NCBI RefSeq assembly: GCF_011386835.1
Contig: NC_088800.1
Span: forward strand, 806,001 to 870,000
Direction of reading: 5' to 3'
Origin: Chrysemys picta bellii
Taxonomy: Eukaryota; Chordata; Testudines; Emydidae
DNA length: 64,000 bases
Shown: piece by piece, positions 55,901 to 64,000 of the stretch
Position numbering within the stretch: position 1 is the stretch's first letter
How the letters are laid out: each line of letters starts with the position of its first letter
The notes under the pieces: generated by a model
Database searches by the model: none
Seen by the model: only the letters and a program-made list of their open reading frames with translations
What the model was told of the DNA's origin: nothing
Position numbers and translations under genes: made by a program

Positions 55901-58900
55901 TACTGGGGAAGTTAACAGATTTTCTGCAATATCCCTTGTATTTCTCCAGGCTCATGATTCTGAGGAGAGGCAGCGTAAGTCTAGCAGGGATAAAGCTCCC
56001 CTGAGCTGCCAGGAAAGGCCTAAAGAGAAAGCACCAGTTTTGCCCTCCTTCCCCACCAGTTCTTCCCTGCCCAAGGCAGAGCAGCTGCTTCCCTGCAGGG
56101 CGCTGGGGTCAGGGGTACACTCCTCGAGTTCATTCATCCCTTACAGTGTCTGGATACAGAGCAAGGGCGCTAGAGGGAAAAGTACTCGCCTTGATGTGCT
56201 TCTTCACCACTTCTGTTCGTTGCAGTCGCTGCTCCTCAGGGATCCCAATCTCCTCCCAGATATCCCGAAGGTGACCCAGCGCTTTGTTCAGACATGCCAC
56301 AGACTCTGCAGCCAGCACCTCGCTGAGGGAGGCAGGAGGGACAGTTGTAAAACACTTCCATCACAATCACTTCACTTCAGCTCCACTGAAAAGAGGAGAC
56401 TTAAAAACTAGATCTCGCATGAGATGGAATAGAGGGTTGAGTTTTAAAACATCTATTTGGACAAACTGGTTTGCATTCCTTTGGACAAGTTGTAAAGAGC
56501 TGCTCTATTGCTGACGTGGCTGGACTGTGGAAAGACCCACCCAACAAAACCTCAGGCTGTGAGGAAACGGAGGGATCAAGCGCTTACTGCGCCTCACGTT
56601 CTCGCCAATATTCTCAACACAAAGTAATAAGATATTATTCTTTAGTGTTGGGAAAGCACCCAGGAGCCCATTGTGCCAGGCACTGTACGAACACAGAACA
56701 AAGAGACACTCCCTGCACCAAGGAGCGTTACGATGCCTAACGGATGAAGATGCTGTTATGACATGCACATAGAACAATCATCCATTGGTCATTGCCAGCC
56801 GTAATAAAATTTCAGGGCTGGAAGCGAACCACTCAGGTAGTTATGCATTTGCTGCCAAAGCATTGAAGAAATTCACATGACTGAGTTTGCTGAAGTGCTA
56901 AACCAGCTTTTGACAGCACTATCCTCTTCTGCAGAAGCAGAGAGAATACGGTCTTCATTTGTAGGAGTTTGTTCAAAGTTGAGAAACTGACTGAGAATTG
57001 AAAGTTTGTTTCCCCCCTTCAATCTATGAATAAAAATGAGGTGAGAGGAGGAGATCTCTCAGTTCTAAGAACTTGAAGGACATGGTGTCCAGAAACACTC
57101 AGTTCAATTCATTAACTGCAGCGAATACCTCCTTTGGTCATAGAGTCTGAGTTTCTAGCCAGAAGCAACCATTAGATCATCTAATCTGACCTCCTGTGTA
57201 ACGCAGGCCCTTACATTTCACCCAGTCCCCCTGACTGGGCCCAGTAACTTGGGTTTGGCAAATGCACGTTCCAGAAGATGGCTTCCAGCCATCAAGAGAG
57301 AGAATCCACCACTGGCTCTGGGAGTCTGGTCCATCACCCTCCCTGTTGAACATTTGTATCTAATTTGAATTCAGCTTCCAGCCATGGGCTCTTCTTTGAG
57401 CCGTGTCCCTAGTGTTCCACTAGGGGGACACATCTCAAAGAACCAGTTACTACACAGGGTGAGTAACCAATCTGTCTCATCTGCAAATTTTATTAGCAGT
57501 GATTTTATGTTTACCTCCAGATCTGATGAAAGTGCTGAATAATATTGGGCTTAATACTTATCCACATAGAAACATCCCCATTCAATGATGATTCCCTGTT
57601 GATGACTACTTTGAGATCGGTCAGTTCGCCAGTTCTTAATCCATTTTATATGTGCTTTATTGATATTGCATAGTGCTTTTTTGGGGGGGGGAGGGGGGAA
57701 ATCAGGATGTTGTATGGTACTAGCTTAGTGTCTTCAAAAGTCTAAATCGATAAGTTACTTTTATCAACCAAATTTGTAACCTCAAAGAATGAAATCAAGT
57801 GTGTTTGGCAAGGCCTATTTTTCATAAAATCATGTTGACTAGCATTATAGAAACATAGGACTGGAAGGGACATTGAGAGGTCATCTAGTCCAGTCCCCTG
57901 CACTCATGGCAGGACTAAATATTATCTAGCCCGTCCCTGACAGGCGTTTGTCAAACCTGCTCTTAAAAATCCCCAATGATGGAGATTCCACAACTTCCCT
58001 AGGCAGTTTATTCCAGTGCTTAACCACCCTGACAGTTAAGAAGTTTTTCCTAATGTTCGACCTAAACCTCCCCCTTATGTTCCCTCTCAGTCTTCTCTTC
58101 CCCAGAAGAAAAACCCAGTTTTTTCAATCTTCCCTCATAGGTCATGTTTTCTAGACCTTTAATCATTTTTGTTGCTCTTCTCTGGGCTCTCTCTAATTTG
58201 TCCACATCTTTCCTGAAATGTGGCACCCAGAACTGGACACTCCAATTGAGGCCTAATCAGCACGAAGTAGAGTGGAAGAATTACTTCTCGTGTCTTGCTT
58301 ACAACACTCCTGCTAATACATCCCAGAATGACGTTCGCTTTTTTCGCCTTTAGTTACACCAGTGAACTGAAAAGTTCTATTTCATTCTCATAGGATCCTA
58401 GTACATCGTTCTGCTTCATGAAAGGTACTTCTTCATCCTGCAGATCCTGTGCTTGAAGATAAAAGGGCCTTGCTTATTATCTGATAATTCAACATTTCTA
58501 TCCATGAATGCGTCTCTCTTCCCCCTCTCGGTCACAAATTGCCAGTCCACCTCTTTGGTTCCTTCTCCCGGTGGCAATTATTTCTGAATCCAGTTGTCTA
58601 GGAAGTCTTTGCTTGGATGCTACGCAGCATTGAAATTTGCTCTCTCATACCATGTTTTCTCATACCACTACAGCCACCACCAGAACTCTCTCTTTCTGGC
58701 AGAAAAAGAGAGCAGAGCACATCCAAGGCACATCCCAGCAGTTTTGCCTTCATTGTCCATATCTTCACTACCTAGTGTGGAGCCATTCCTCTCCCCAACT
58801 CCCTTATTTGCCGCTCCTGTTCTGCTCAGGAGTGGGCCTGGAAACTGACAAATCCTGAACCTCCCTGCTCAGCTCCATCCCCTTGCTACCAACACTTAGA

Positions 58901-60167
58901 CTTCAAAAAACAGGGCTGGTCATAGACCCAAGGGTCCCAGACACAAATAAAACTCACATGGCTTGCTTCGGGACCCAGAGGCCAGCCACAATACCCTCAA
59001 GGAGAACAAAACAGACCAAACACCATTCACCAAGTATCTTATCTTCAAGTACAGGATCTGCAGCTACACCCTGCGAAACACCCTTATTTATTAAATCAGT
59101 TTTAAATGCAAAACATATTTCGATAAACTTCTTATGTTCCCAGTACATTTAAGGTCATTTCTTTTAAGTAACAAAAAGCTATTTTAAAATGCAGTTTTGT
59201 GCATTTTTAATTGAATTCCAGTTTTCATCCAAATGTCACGAGTAAAAACAAATAAAATCCTCATCTCGTAAATGTCATTCACCATATTCTAACATATTAA
59301 AAACAAAGAATCTGAATAATTATTATATAATTGCCCAAGTATTTATAGACCTCTTAAAAACATGAGCATAAACATAAGAACAGCCAGACTGGATCAGATC
59401 AAGGTCCATCTAGCCCAGTATCCTGTCTTCCAACAGTGGCCAATGCCAGGTGCTTCAAAGGGAATTAAAACAACAGGCAATTACCAAGTGATTCAGTCAT
59501 CCTCTATCCTTGGTTCCCAGCATCTGGCAGTCAGAGCTTCGGGAGCCCAGAGCATGTGGTTACATCCCTGACCACCTTGGCTAATAGCCATTGATGGACC
59601 TTATTACACTCCAGGAACTTCTCTAATTTTTTTTTGGAGCCCACATATACATTTGGCCTTCACGACATCCCCTGGCAAGGAGTTCCACAGGTTGACTTAC
59701 GTTGTGTGAAGAAATACTTCTTTCTGTTGGCTTTAAACCTGCTGCCCATTAATGTCATTGGGTGCCCCTAGTTCTTGTGCTGGGGGAGTCACTCACAGTC
59801 TCCACCCCCGCCCTGACTGGCCAGGCCTCCGCCAGATCCCCCCTTAGTCGCCTCCTTCCCACGCTGAGCAGCCCCAGACCGGTTCCTCGCTGCTCCGGGC
59901 CCCGCCCGCGGCCTTTCCCCAGTGCAAACGGCGCCAGGACACGCGCGTGCTGGGAGCGGTCCCTCCCCCAGGGGCCCCGGCCCGCGCCCGGCAGCCGCAG
60001 CCAGGCGAGCCCCGGGCCGCTCCGGGCCCCGCCGGGCCGCTCCGGGCCCCGCGCGGCTGGGGCGAGACCCGGCTCCGAGCCAGACCCGGCCGGGCCCCGC
60101 GCCGCCGGCAGCGCTGGGGGGAGACGCGCGGCGCGGCAGCCCCCCCTCACCCTCACCTCTTCCTCAT
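46925..60167 (-). CDS. PRC1: Protein regulator of cytokinesis 1, complete (14 exons, 610 aa)
   Basis: MAP65/Ase1-family antiparallel microtubule bundler of the spindle midzone. Exons in transcript order: 60167-60157, 56322-56190, 54066-53944, 53556-53323, 53196-53026, 52824-52675, 52429-52282, 52072-51936, 51673-51578, 51329-51183, 50663-50553, 50056-49952, 49327-49139, 47002-46925 (stop TGA). They join in phase to 610 aa; human isoforms have 606 and 620. Residues 1-300 form the coiled-coil dimerisation rod ([40 protein letters not shown]). Residues about 340-460 are the spectrin-like microtubule-binding domain. Cdk1-type sites fall at T470-P and T481-P, the human numbering, beside basic NLS sequence (SKRR, GKVRK). 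A KEN box lies at 547-549, and [11 protein letters not shown] is near the end. Exon 2 ends with a GC donor (AAG|GCGAGT). The ATG has G at -3. Confidence 0.97.
48655..48785 (+). mobile_element. MIR-like CORE-SINE fragment
   Basis: GTGCCTCAGTTCCCCATCTG and the preceding GCCAACTCCTGAGACACCTTGG match the 3' part of MIR-type SINEs. A second weak trace, CATCTGTGAAATGGGAATA, is near 54781. Confidence 0.75.
48850..48891 (-). CDS. PRC1: Possible PRC1 cassette exon, 42 nt
   Basis: Human PRC1 has a 14-codon optional exon between the penultimate and last exons. Here, in the matching intron (47003-49138), a 42-nt minus-strand segment has a good donor (TCA|GTAAGA), an AG acceptor (GGCTGAG|GGA) and phase 0 on both sides, encoding [14 protein letters not shown]. 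Length and phase fit but sequence similarity is limited to LSD.S, and the acceptor's pyrimidine tract is poor. Confidence 0.25.
54067..56189 (-). other. PRC1: PRC1 intron 2
   Basis: A 2.1-kb GC-AG intron. It contains only a weak MIR trace near 54780 and otherwise unique sequence. Confidence 0.6.
57138..57245 (-). mobile_element. CR1-subfamily 3' fragment
   Basis: CATAGAGTCTGAG followed by ATTAGATCATCTAATCTGAC and ACATTTCACCCAGT matches a common reptile CR1 tail. The similarity may extend further right. Confidence 0.7.
57850..58360 (-). mobile_element. CR1 LINE 3' fragment in PRC1 intron 1
   Basis: Minus-strand CR1 tail and end of ORF2: AGGACTGGAAGGGACATTGA, GGAGATTCCACAACTTCCCT and TTCCTAATGTTCGACCTAAA correspond to blocks of the CR1 at 24473. 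Diverged, frame broken. Confidence 0.9.
59368..59905 (-). mobile_element. CR1 LINE 3' fragment running into the PRC1 CpG island
   Basis: It starts AACATAAGAACAGCCAGACTG and continues through CAGTGGCCAATGCCAGGTGC, CTCCAGGAACTTCTC and CAGGTTGACTTACGTTGTG, the reverse of blocks in the CR1 at 23918-24472. From 59770 the CR1 layout is still traceable (CCCCTTAGTCGCCTCCTTCC, CACGCTGAGCAGCCCCAGAC) but has become very GC-rich as it enters the island. Confidence 0.85.
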
Positions 60168-60480
60168 GGCGGCGGCGGCGGCGCTCCCCGGCCCCTCGCT
60201 CCGCTCCGCTCCGCTCCGCCAGCCGCCCCCCGAGCCCGGGCCTCCCGATTCAAACTCCCCTCCCTAGCCTGCGCATTGGCTGCTGGGCTGCCTTACGTCA
60301 CGGCAGGCCCCGCCTACAACCGCCGCTTCGGCCACGCCCCCCGCCCGGCCTGGGAAGAGTTCTCTTTCGCCTTCAAACCGCGTCGCTCATCGCCGCCCGC
60401 CCCGCCCCTCGCTTATGTCAACCAATAAGAAGTAAGCGCCCCGGGCCGTAAGCCAATGAAGAGAGAGTGATGAGGGGAGG
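60168..60480 (-). promoter_or_regulatory. PRC1: PRC1 CpG-island promoter with CHR and CCAAT boxes
   Basis: Upstream of the PRC1 ATG, on the minus strand, are two TTTGAA elements matching the CHR (60254-60249 and 60377-60372), a CCAAT box (60279-60275) about 20 bp upstream of the first, and a CRE-like TGACGTAA (complement of plus TTACGTCA, 60293-60300). CHR plus NF-Y sites are the signature of G2/M genes controlled by the DREAM/MuvB complex, and PRC1 is a known G2/M gene. No TATA box. Confidence 0.65.
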
Positions 60481-60679
60481 CGAGACGCCGCTGCACGCTG
60501 GGAGCCGTCAGCGCAACGTGATCACGTGGCCTTGCAACCCAGCCCCCCCCCCCGCGCGGAGTCCAGAGCCGTGGCAAGCCCCTCCCCCAACAACGCCCCT
60601 ATTGCACCAAACGGAACACGCTGGCTCCGCCCCCTGCCCCGCCCCTTCCGAGCCCAGCCCCCCTGCCTGTCACTAAACT

Positions 60680-61456
60680 GGGGAGGAGGGGGTTGGGCTG
60701 CAGGAGGGGGCTCCGAGCTAGGCCAGGGGCAGGGGGTTGGGGTGGAGGCTCTGGGGAGGAAGGGTTAGGGGTGCAGGAGGGGGCTCCAGGCTGGGGAATG
60801 TGAGAGAGGGCTCAGGGCTGGGGAAGGGGGTTAGGAGCAGGCTCCAAGAGGGAATTTGGGTATGGGAGGGGGTTGGGGTACAGGAACAGGCTCTGGGAGG
60901 GGGCTCAGGGTTGGGGTGGAGGCTCTGGGGAGGAAGGGTTAGGGGTGCAGGAGGGGGCTCCAGGCTGGGGAATGTGAGAGGGGGCTCAGGGCTGGGGAAG
61001 GGGGTTGGGAGCAGGCTCCAAGAGGGAATTTGGGTATGGGAGGGGGTTAGGGTACAGGAACAGGCTCTGGGAGGGGGCTCAGGGTTGGGGTGGGGGGTCT
61101 GGGAGGGAGTTAGGGTACAGGAGGGAATTCCAACCAGGCAACCCTGACCTCAGGCAGCTCCTGGCAGCAGGGCTAAGGCAGACAGCCTGGCTCCGCACTG
61201 CTCTCGGAAGTGGCTGCCATTGGTTCCTGGCCAATGGGAGCTGCGGAGCCAGCGCTTGGGGCAGGGGCAGCTCAGGGAGCTTCCTTGATCACCCTGGGCC
61301 TTGGGACTGCAGGGACATGCCAGACACTTCCAGGAGCTGTACAGAGCCTGCCTTAGCCCCAATCCACCTCCGACCAGACTTTTAAGGGCCTGGTCAACAC
61401 CAGGGACCCTTTTCGACCGGGAGTACCGCTTGAAAACTGGATGCCTGGCAATCCTA
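60680..61456 (-). mobile_element. Reverse copy of the CAGGGTTGCCA element, with internal tandem duplication
   Basis: The right edge CTGGATGCCTGGCAATCCTA is the complement of the left end of the element at 29857, and the interior matches in reverse (GCCAATGGGAGCTGCGGAGC, GGGCTAAGGCAG). Within 60735-61120 a segment of about 174 bp (GGTTGGGGTGGAGGCTCTGG...) is present twice. The left terminus is not recognisable. Confidence 0.65.
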
Positions 61457-62854
61457 CTACACAGCCAGGACTGCCCCCCACATTAGCACCAGCTCAACCC
61501 CTTATCTGGCATCTGCCCATAACCCCCCCCCCCTTTCTGCCAGAAAGCCAGCACTCCCTGAGGGCCTGGAGCAGCAGGGTTGGGGCGCTGTCCTCCAGGC
61601 TAAATGCAGGTTTAAACAGCCCTCCCTCTACTCCAAGTTAGGTCTCACTCTAGCTTCTCCCCTACTCACTGCAGCAGTAAGTCCACCCCCACGCTCCAGC
61701 TGGGAATCATAGGATGGGAAGGGAGCTGGAGTGGTCACCTAGTCCAGTCCCCTGCACTCATGGTAGGGCTAAGCATTATCTAGCCCCTGCTGACTGGAAC
61801 TGCAGAGAACTCCAGCTGGGGGACCTTCCAACAGCTGCTTCAAAGGCTCCATGCAAGGGGATGCGGGGCGATAAGCAGCTCCAGGGACAAGAACCACAGC
61901 CCATTAGAGACCAGAGATGCTAGGACTAGCCTGATCCCACCTCCCTGCCCTGGGGTTAGATAAAGACAAGTGCTAAAGGCTGACCAAATATATTTGATAT
62001 GGTACAGATCATTGTACCACTATTACACACTTCTGCCAGCGCAATCCTATGCTATTCAAATCCCAGCCCCAACTCCCCCCCACACCCCTCTGTTGCTGCA
62101 CTTGCAGCCTACCCCGCAGCACCCCTGCTGGTCCACTCTTTTCGCCCCCCACTCGGTCCATCAATCCAGACTAGAGCTGGTTGTGTTTGGTGCCAAAACA
62201 GGTAGGCAGTTCTGTGAAGTGAATGAACATGCATTTAAAATTCAGGTAACAATGCAATTCATTTTCACTTGTGACTCCAGTAGAAGCCAGCTCCCCCTGC
62301 CTGTTCACTTCTCCAGGTGAACAGGCCTCGGCGGGGGAAGAAGGCACTGCTGCTAACAGCATGGCATGGCCCAATGGCTTCACCCGTGGCCCCAAGTACT
62401 GACATCTGTCCAGGGACGAGAAGGTGGGAGCCAGGACACAAAACCCAAAAGGCCAGTGAGGTCCCTTAACAAGCCACTGACCCAATGGTAGAAGCACCAA
62501 TACACCAAGCACAGGGACTTGCCTGGACAGTGGCCCCAGGGGCCTGAAGCATGGCAGAGACTCAACCACCCTGGGTTTGGATTGGAGAAACAACAGCTTC
62601 TTCCCTCGTCTAGCCTCCCCCGAGACACTCCCCCCGCACCCACTGAAGTCTCTTCATCCATTTAAACCCCCATCTGCAGCCTTCGGGAAACCCAAGGAGA
62701 GGCTCATGGCAGGATGGGCTCCGTGTCTGCCCTGCTCCGGCTGCTGATGTATAACACTCCAGTGTCACATGTGCAGTGCCTGGGCAGTGTCCTCGCTGGA
62801 GTGTGACCCTGGCTGGCACAAGCTGCTCTGCCAGGGCTGCGGCTCACCCCTGCC
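61457..62854. other. Intergenic DNA and VPS33B 3' flank
   Basis: It contains one short CR1 tail on the minus strand (61703-61785, CATAGGATGGGAAGGGAG and ATTATCTAGCCC). The VPS33B 3' UTR must begin at 62854 going left, but I find no clear minus-strand AATAAA. Confidence 0.5.
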
Positions 62855-63781
62855 TCACACCTTCGCCTCTAACATGGCGTCCATCAGCCGGGCGCTGCTT
62901 GTGATGGCTGTCGTCAGGAATATAAACTTGTATCCTGAGAAATCCAAAGAGGTGAAAGGAAAATGGGTGAGACCAAAGGGCAGAGAGAAGTGGGGCTGCC
63001 GGGCTGCAGCTGAACCCCTGCTAGCGCCTGGCACTGCCACCAAGCCAACAGCAGAAGCATCACTATGCCAAGTACAGGGGGAGATGCTCAGTGCTGCTGT
63101 GAGCAGACGGGGGGAAGTGGGTGTTGAACCCTCCAGGCAGGGAGAAGCTGGGGGAGCCCAGAGCAGGCATCTGGCCAGGCCAAAGGCATGTGATGGGTGC
63201 CTCCCTAAAGCACCGTAAGGGAGGCCCGTACACCTCGGCACATGGACCCACGGCAGGAAGACTGGGGGATGGTCCAAGGCTTTAACCTCCCCCTTTACTA
63301 TGTCACAGCCTGGCAATTAGCCTCTGTGGCTGCAGCAGGTCCAGTTTCAGTAGCCAATGGCACAGGCAGGGCTAACTCATTGAGTCTGTGCCATGGGGTT
63401 ATCCTGTGGGTCTCTTTCCGAGAGGGAGGGGGGCAGTTTCTGGCTGCCAGATCCTTCCTCCCCAGCAGTGGAGGAGACAGTAACCCAGTGCCCTGGATGG
63501 TACCTTTCTCCTTCCCCAGGAATCGGAGAGCAGAGATCTCAGAAAAGGTGCAGCCTCCCAGGAAGACTGCTAGGATGACACGCTGCGCCTCCCAGGCGGG
63601 ATTCTCCTCCATGACCGGCTCTGGAAGGAGCAGAGGATGAAGTGGAGCGGCTCCTCGAGGCCCCCCCGCCCCCCCCCCCCCAGCGATCCCAGAAGCAGGT
63701 ATTACCTGTGGGAGCAAACTCATTGCCGTTCAGCAGGCGCACCACCTCCTCCAGGCCCAGCCAGCCCTTGCGCTCCAGCAC
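62855..63781 (-). CDS. VPS33B: VPS33B, last three exons (gene partial)
   Basis: Sec1/Munc18-family protein that pairs with VIPAS39 in late-endosome, lysosome and platelet-granule trafficking. Exons in transcript order: 63781-63706, 63620-63504, 62934-62855 (stop TGA 62855-62857). They give the C-terminal 90 residues in phase (76+117+80 nt). Family landmarks: VLERKGWLGLEEVVRLLN, VILAVFLGGCTFSEISALRF, LGKEKG and FIFLTTAITSSARLMDAM, the end of the Sec1 fold. The termination EAKV* agrees closely with the human C-terminus. The upstream exons lie beyond 64000; 63782-64000 is intron. Same strand as PRC1 and in the conserved PRC1-VPS33B order. Confidence 0.96.
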
Positions 63782-64000
63782 CTGAAGGGAGACGGGCAGA
63801 GGAGTCCGTCAAGCGCAGGGGAAGCAGATCAGCTGCTAGCCCAGGGCACTGGGGTGGAATAAACAGCAGACGAGCAGGTAGGTGCCTCACATCTCCAGGA
63901 GCAGGTTAGACATTTCTAGCCCATCCAGCCCCAGCCAGGGGCCGTAGTCCCAATCAGAGGCACCTGTGGCCTATGCAGCAGGGGGGGGTCTGCTGGGCAG

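Overview
This is a GC-rich stretch of vertebrate nuclear DNA, most probably from a turtle (a crocodilian is the main alternative). The evidence is spliced vertebrate genes with GT-AG introns, recently active-looking CR1 LINEs whose 3' ends read ATTCTATG/ATTCTGTG, a Penelope-like 3' tail, hAT-type elements with a TAGGGTGACCA terminus, and LTRs ending TGTGACG...CA, a mix I associate with Testudines. The gene order MAN2A2 > UNC45A > RCCD1 > < PRC1 < VPS33B matches human 15q26.1, so the synteny is ancient. No RNA gene, CRISPR array or prokaryotic feature was seen.

Layout. 1-3410 is upstream intron of MAN2A2 carrying an antisense CR1. 3411-16060 holds the last 14 coding exons of MAN2A2 (+, Golgi alpha-mannosidase IIx); its introns hold minisatellites and antisense LTRs. 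16061-20936 is 3' flank and intergenic DNA with a CTCF-like 60-bp array and an LTR. 20937-28809 holds a three-exon gene (+) for a SHISAL1-type single-pass membrane protein at the position where mammals have HDDC3. 31095-40229 is a complete UNC45A (+, 20 coding exons, 931 aa). 41457-44790 is a complete RCCD1 (+, 7 exons, 359 aa). 46925-60167 is a complete PRC1 (-, 14 exons plus one doubtful cassette exon, 610 aa), with a cell-cycle type promoter at 60.2-60.4 kb. 62855-63781 holds the last three exons of VPS33B (-); the rest lies beyond the right edge.

The genes share a neighbourhood rather than a pathway: N-glycan processing (MAN2A2), myosin chaperoning (UNC45A), chromatin and mitotic control (RCCD1, PRC1) and endosomal SNARE regulation (VPS33B). 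RCCD1 and PRC1 converge tail to tail. HDDC3 was not found.

The most unusual feature is a repeated arrangement: in at least three introns a minisatellite starts at the exon boundary and its unit contains a copy of the real 5' splice site, giving 3 to about 17 decoy donors behind the true one (MAN2A2 introns after 8957 and 15126; SHISAL1-like intron 1). Two further arrays carry CTCF-core-like motifs in every unit. A Penelope-type tail at 22.2 kb carries a minimal hammerhead-like motif. All exon boundaries were placed by hand from reading frame, splice consensus and remembered family sequence; every exon set joins in frame.
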